Shown piece after piece: positions 21,346 through 22,050 of a stretch of 22,050 bases of DNA (its first letter is position 1; the number at the start of each line of letters is the position of its first letter). The DNA is from Bacillota bacterium (GTDB lineage Bacteria > Bacillota > Clostridia > Christensenellales > Aristaeellaceae), in contig JAEVYX010000128.1 of assembly GCA_023392515.1 (NCBI GenBank), forward strand, positions 1 through 22,050, in the 5' to 3' direction. The notes beneath the pieces were generated by a model. It saw only the letters and a list, made by a program, of their open reading frames with translations, was not told the DNA's origin and did no database searches. Position numbers and translations under genes: made by a program.

Positions 21346-22050
21346 CTACCGGGCGGCCGCCTCCAGGGCTGTGAGGGTGTTTCCAGAGATTGCATAGCGT
21401 ATATTCAGCGGCAGAGTTATTTGGTCGCGGCCATGACCTGCGTGAATGCCCTGCAAAACAGGCTTGCCGGCCGGCAATAGCTCGTGAAAAATATCCTTTA
21501 GGGACAGGGTGGCTTTATTTGCATCACTGTCACAGTTGGTAAAGTCTCCAAGCAAAATTGCGGCGCAGTCATCCAAAATGCCGGCATTGCGCAGTTGTGT
21601 CAGCATCGCGTCGATGCGGTAAGGTTTTTCGCCCACATCCTCCAGCAGGAGCAGTTTATCCCGCATATCCGGCATATATTCCGTTCCTATCAGGCTGCAT
21701 AAAACGGATAAATTTCCCCCGGTCAGCACCCCGCATGCGTCGCCCTCGTGGAAGATGGAAAACGGGACGCCGTCGGGGTTTTTCATTTTGCCCAAGGGTT
21801 CTTTGCTTCTAAGAACCGTCAGCCAGGATGCTCTGCTTTTTTCTTCTCTAAGCCCTACAGGCCAATGTGCTCCAGCCATCGGGCCGTGAAACGACACCAT
21901 ATCGCAGCGGGCAGAAAAGGCACAGTGCAGCGCCGTTATATCACTAAATCCGACAAAGGGCTTTGGATGACGGCGAATCGTTTCATAATCCAATAGAGGC
22001 AAAATCCTGGCTGCTCCATACCCGCCTCTAAGGCACACGATAGCATCTAT
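21346..22050 (-). CDS. S66 family LD-carboxypeptidase (N-terminus cut by window edge)
   Basis: LD-carboxypeptidases (LdcA, MccF relatives) cut the terminal D-residue from tetrapeptide stems during murein recycling or detoxify microcin-like peptides. The frame is open to the right edge, so 234 C-terminal residues are visible (a full protein is about 300). It contains CLRGGYGAARIL, the nucleophile serine in VGFSDITALH, a glutamate in LLLEDVGEKPYRIDAML and a histidine in GIHAGHGRDQITLPLN, forming the Ser-Glu-His triad. It converges on queT with a ten-base gap and no visible terminator. Confidence 0.93.
   Translation of the reverse strand: MDAIVCLRGGYGAARILPLLDYETIRRHPKPFVGFSDITALHCAFSARCDMVSFHGPMAGAHWPVGLREEKSRASWLTVLRSKEPLGKMKNPDGVPFSIFHEGDACGVLTGGNLSVLCSLIGTEYMPDMRDKLLLLEDVGEKPYRIDAMLTQLRNAGILDDCAAILLGDFTNCDSDANKATLSLKDIFHELLPAGKPVLQGIHAGHGRDQITLPLNIRYAISGNTLTALEAAAR

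Overview
The window looks like a chromosomal segment of a Gram-positive, low-to-mid-GC Bacillota, most likely class Clostridia. The pointers are the order ylmE-sepF-yggT-ylmH-divIVA, the ireB-ruvX-DUF1292 cluster, lspA next to an RluD-type synthase, a DUF1540 protein, QueT, and strong AGGAGG-type ribosome binding sites with SigA-type promoters. Base composition appears slightly above 50% GC by eye. I would not name a genus. No rRNA, tRNA, CRISPR array, insertion sequence or prophage gene was seen; this is mostly housekeeping DNA with some unusual gene architectures.

Layout. 1-628 (minus): the start of a VTC-domain protein cut by the window edge, then a small membrane protein with a C-terminal zinc ribbon. 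780-2495 (plus): a DUF5665 membrane protein, lspA and an rluD-type pseudouridine synthase, closed by a terminator. 2757-4603: a tandem PRC-barrel protein, a 47-residue YtxH-like protein, a striking double hairpin and an AI-2E-family permease. 4710-6300: ireB, then ruvX read in frame into DUF1292 with no stop codon, then a second DUF1292 protein with a His/Cys tail and a textbook terminator. 6410-7531: two tandem GNAT acetyltransferases. 7682-9809: aspartate kinase and a TauE/SafE permease. 9871-15614: an RsbW-like anti-sigma protein, a SigB-type sigma factor, a membrane-fusion-like protein, ylmE, a very long sepF, yggT, a frameshifted ylmH and divIVA. 15783-16442: a flavin reductase. 16541-18274 (minus): phosphoglucomutase. 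18404-20481: an orphan membrane-anchored solute-binding-like protein and a Myb/SANT-like regulator. 20535-22050: DUF1540 (minus), queT (plus), and an S66 LD-carboxypeptidase (minus) cut by the right edge.

How the parts work together. The 9.9-15.6 kb block is the clearest functional unit. It combines a sigma/anti-sigma pair with the FtsZ-anchoring and septum genes (SepF, YggT, YlmH, DivIVA) and the PLP-homeostasis protein YlmE, suggesting that an envelope or stress sigma factor is linked to division. The 4.7-6.3 kb block is the conserved ireB-ruvX-DUF1292 set, which in other Bacillota follows alaS; IreB is a target of the PASTA kinase/phosphatase system. LspA with the RluD-type synthase is a common translationally coupled pair.

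The most noteworthy points are the RuvX-DUF1292 fusion, the SigB/RsbW-like pair with a degenerate ATP-binding partner, the disordered extensions of SepF, the single-base frameshift in ylmH, and a twin-hairpin intergenic element seen at two places. I did not find a convincing wholly new multi-gene system.
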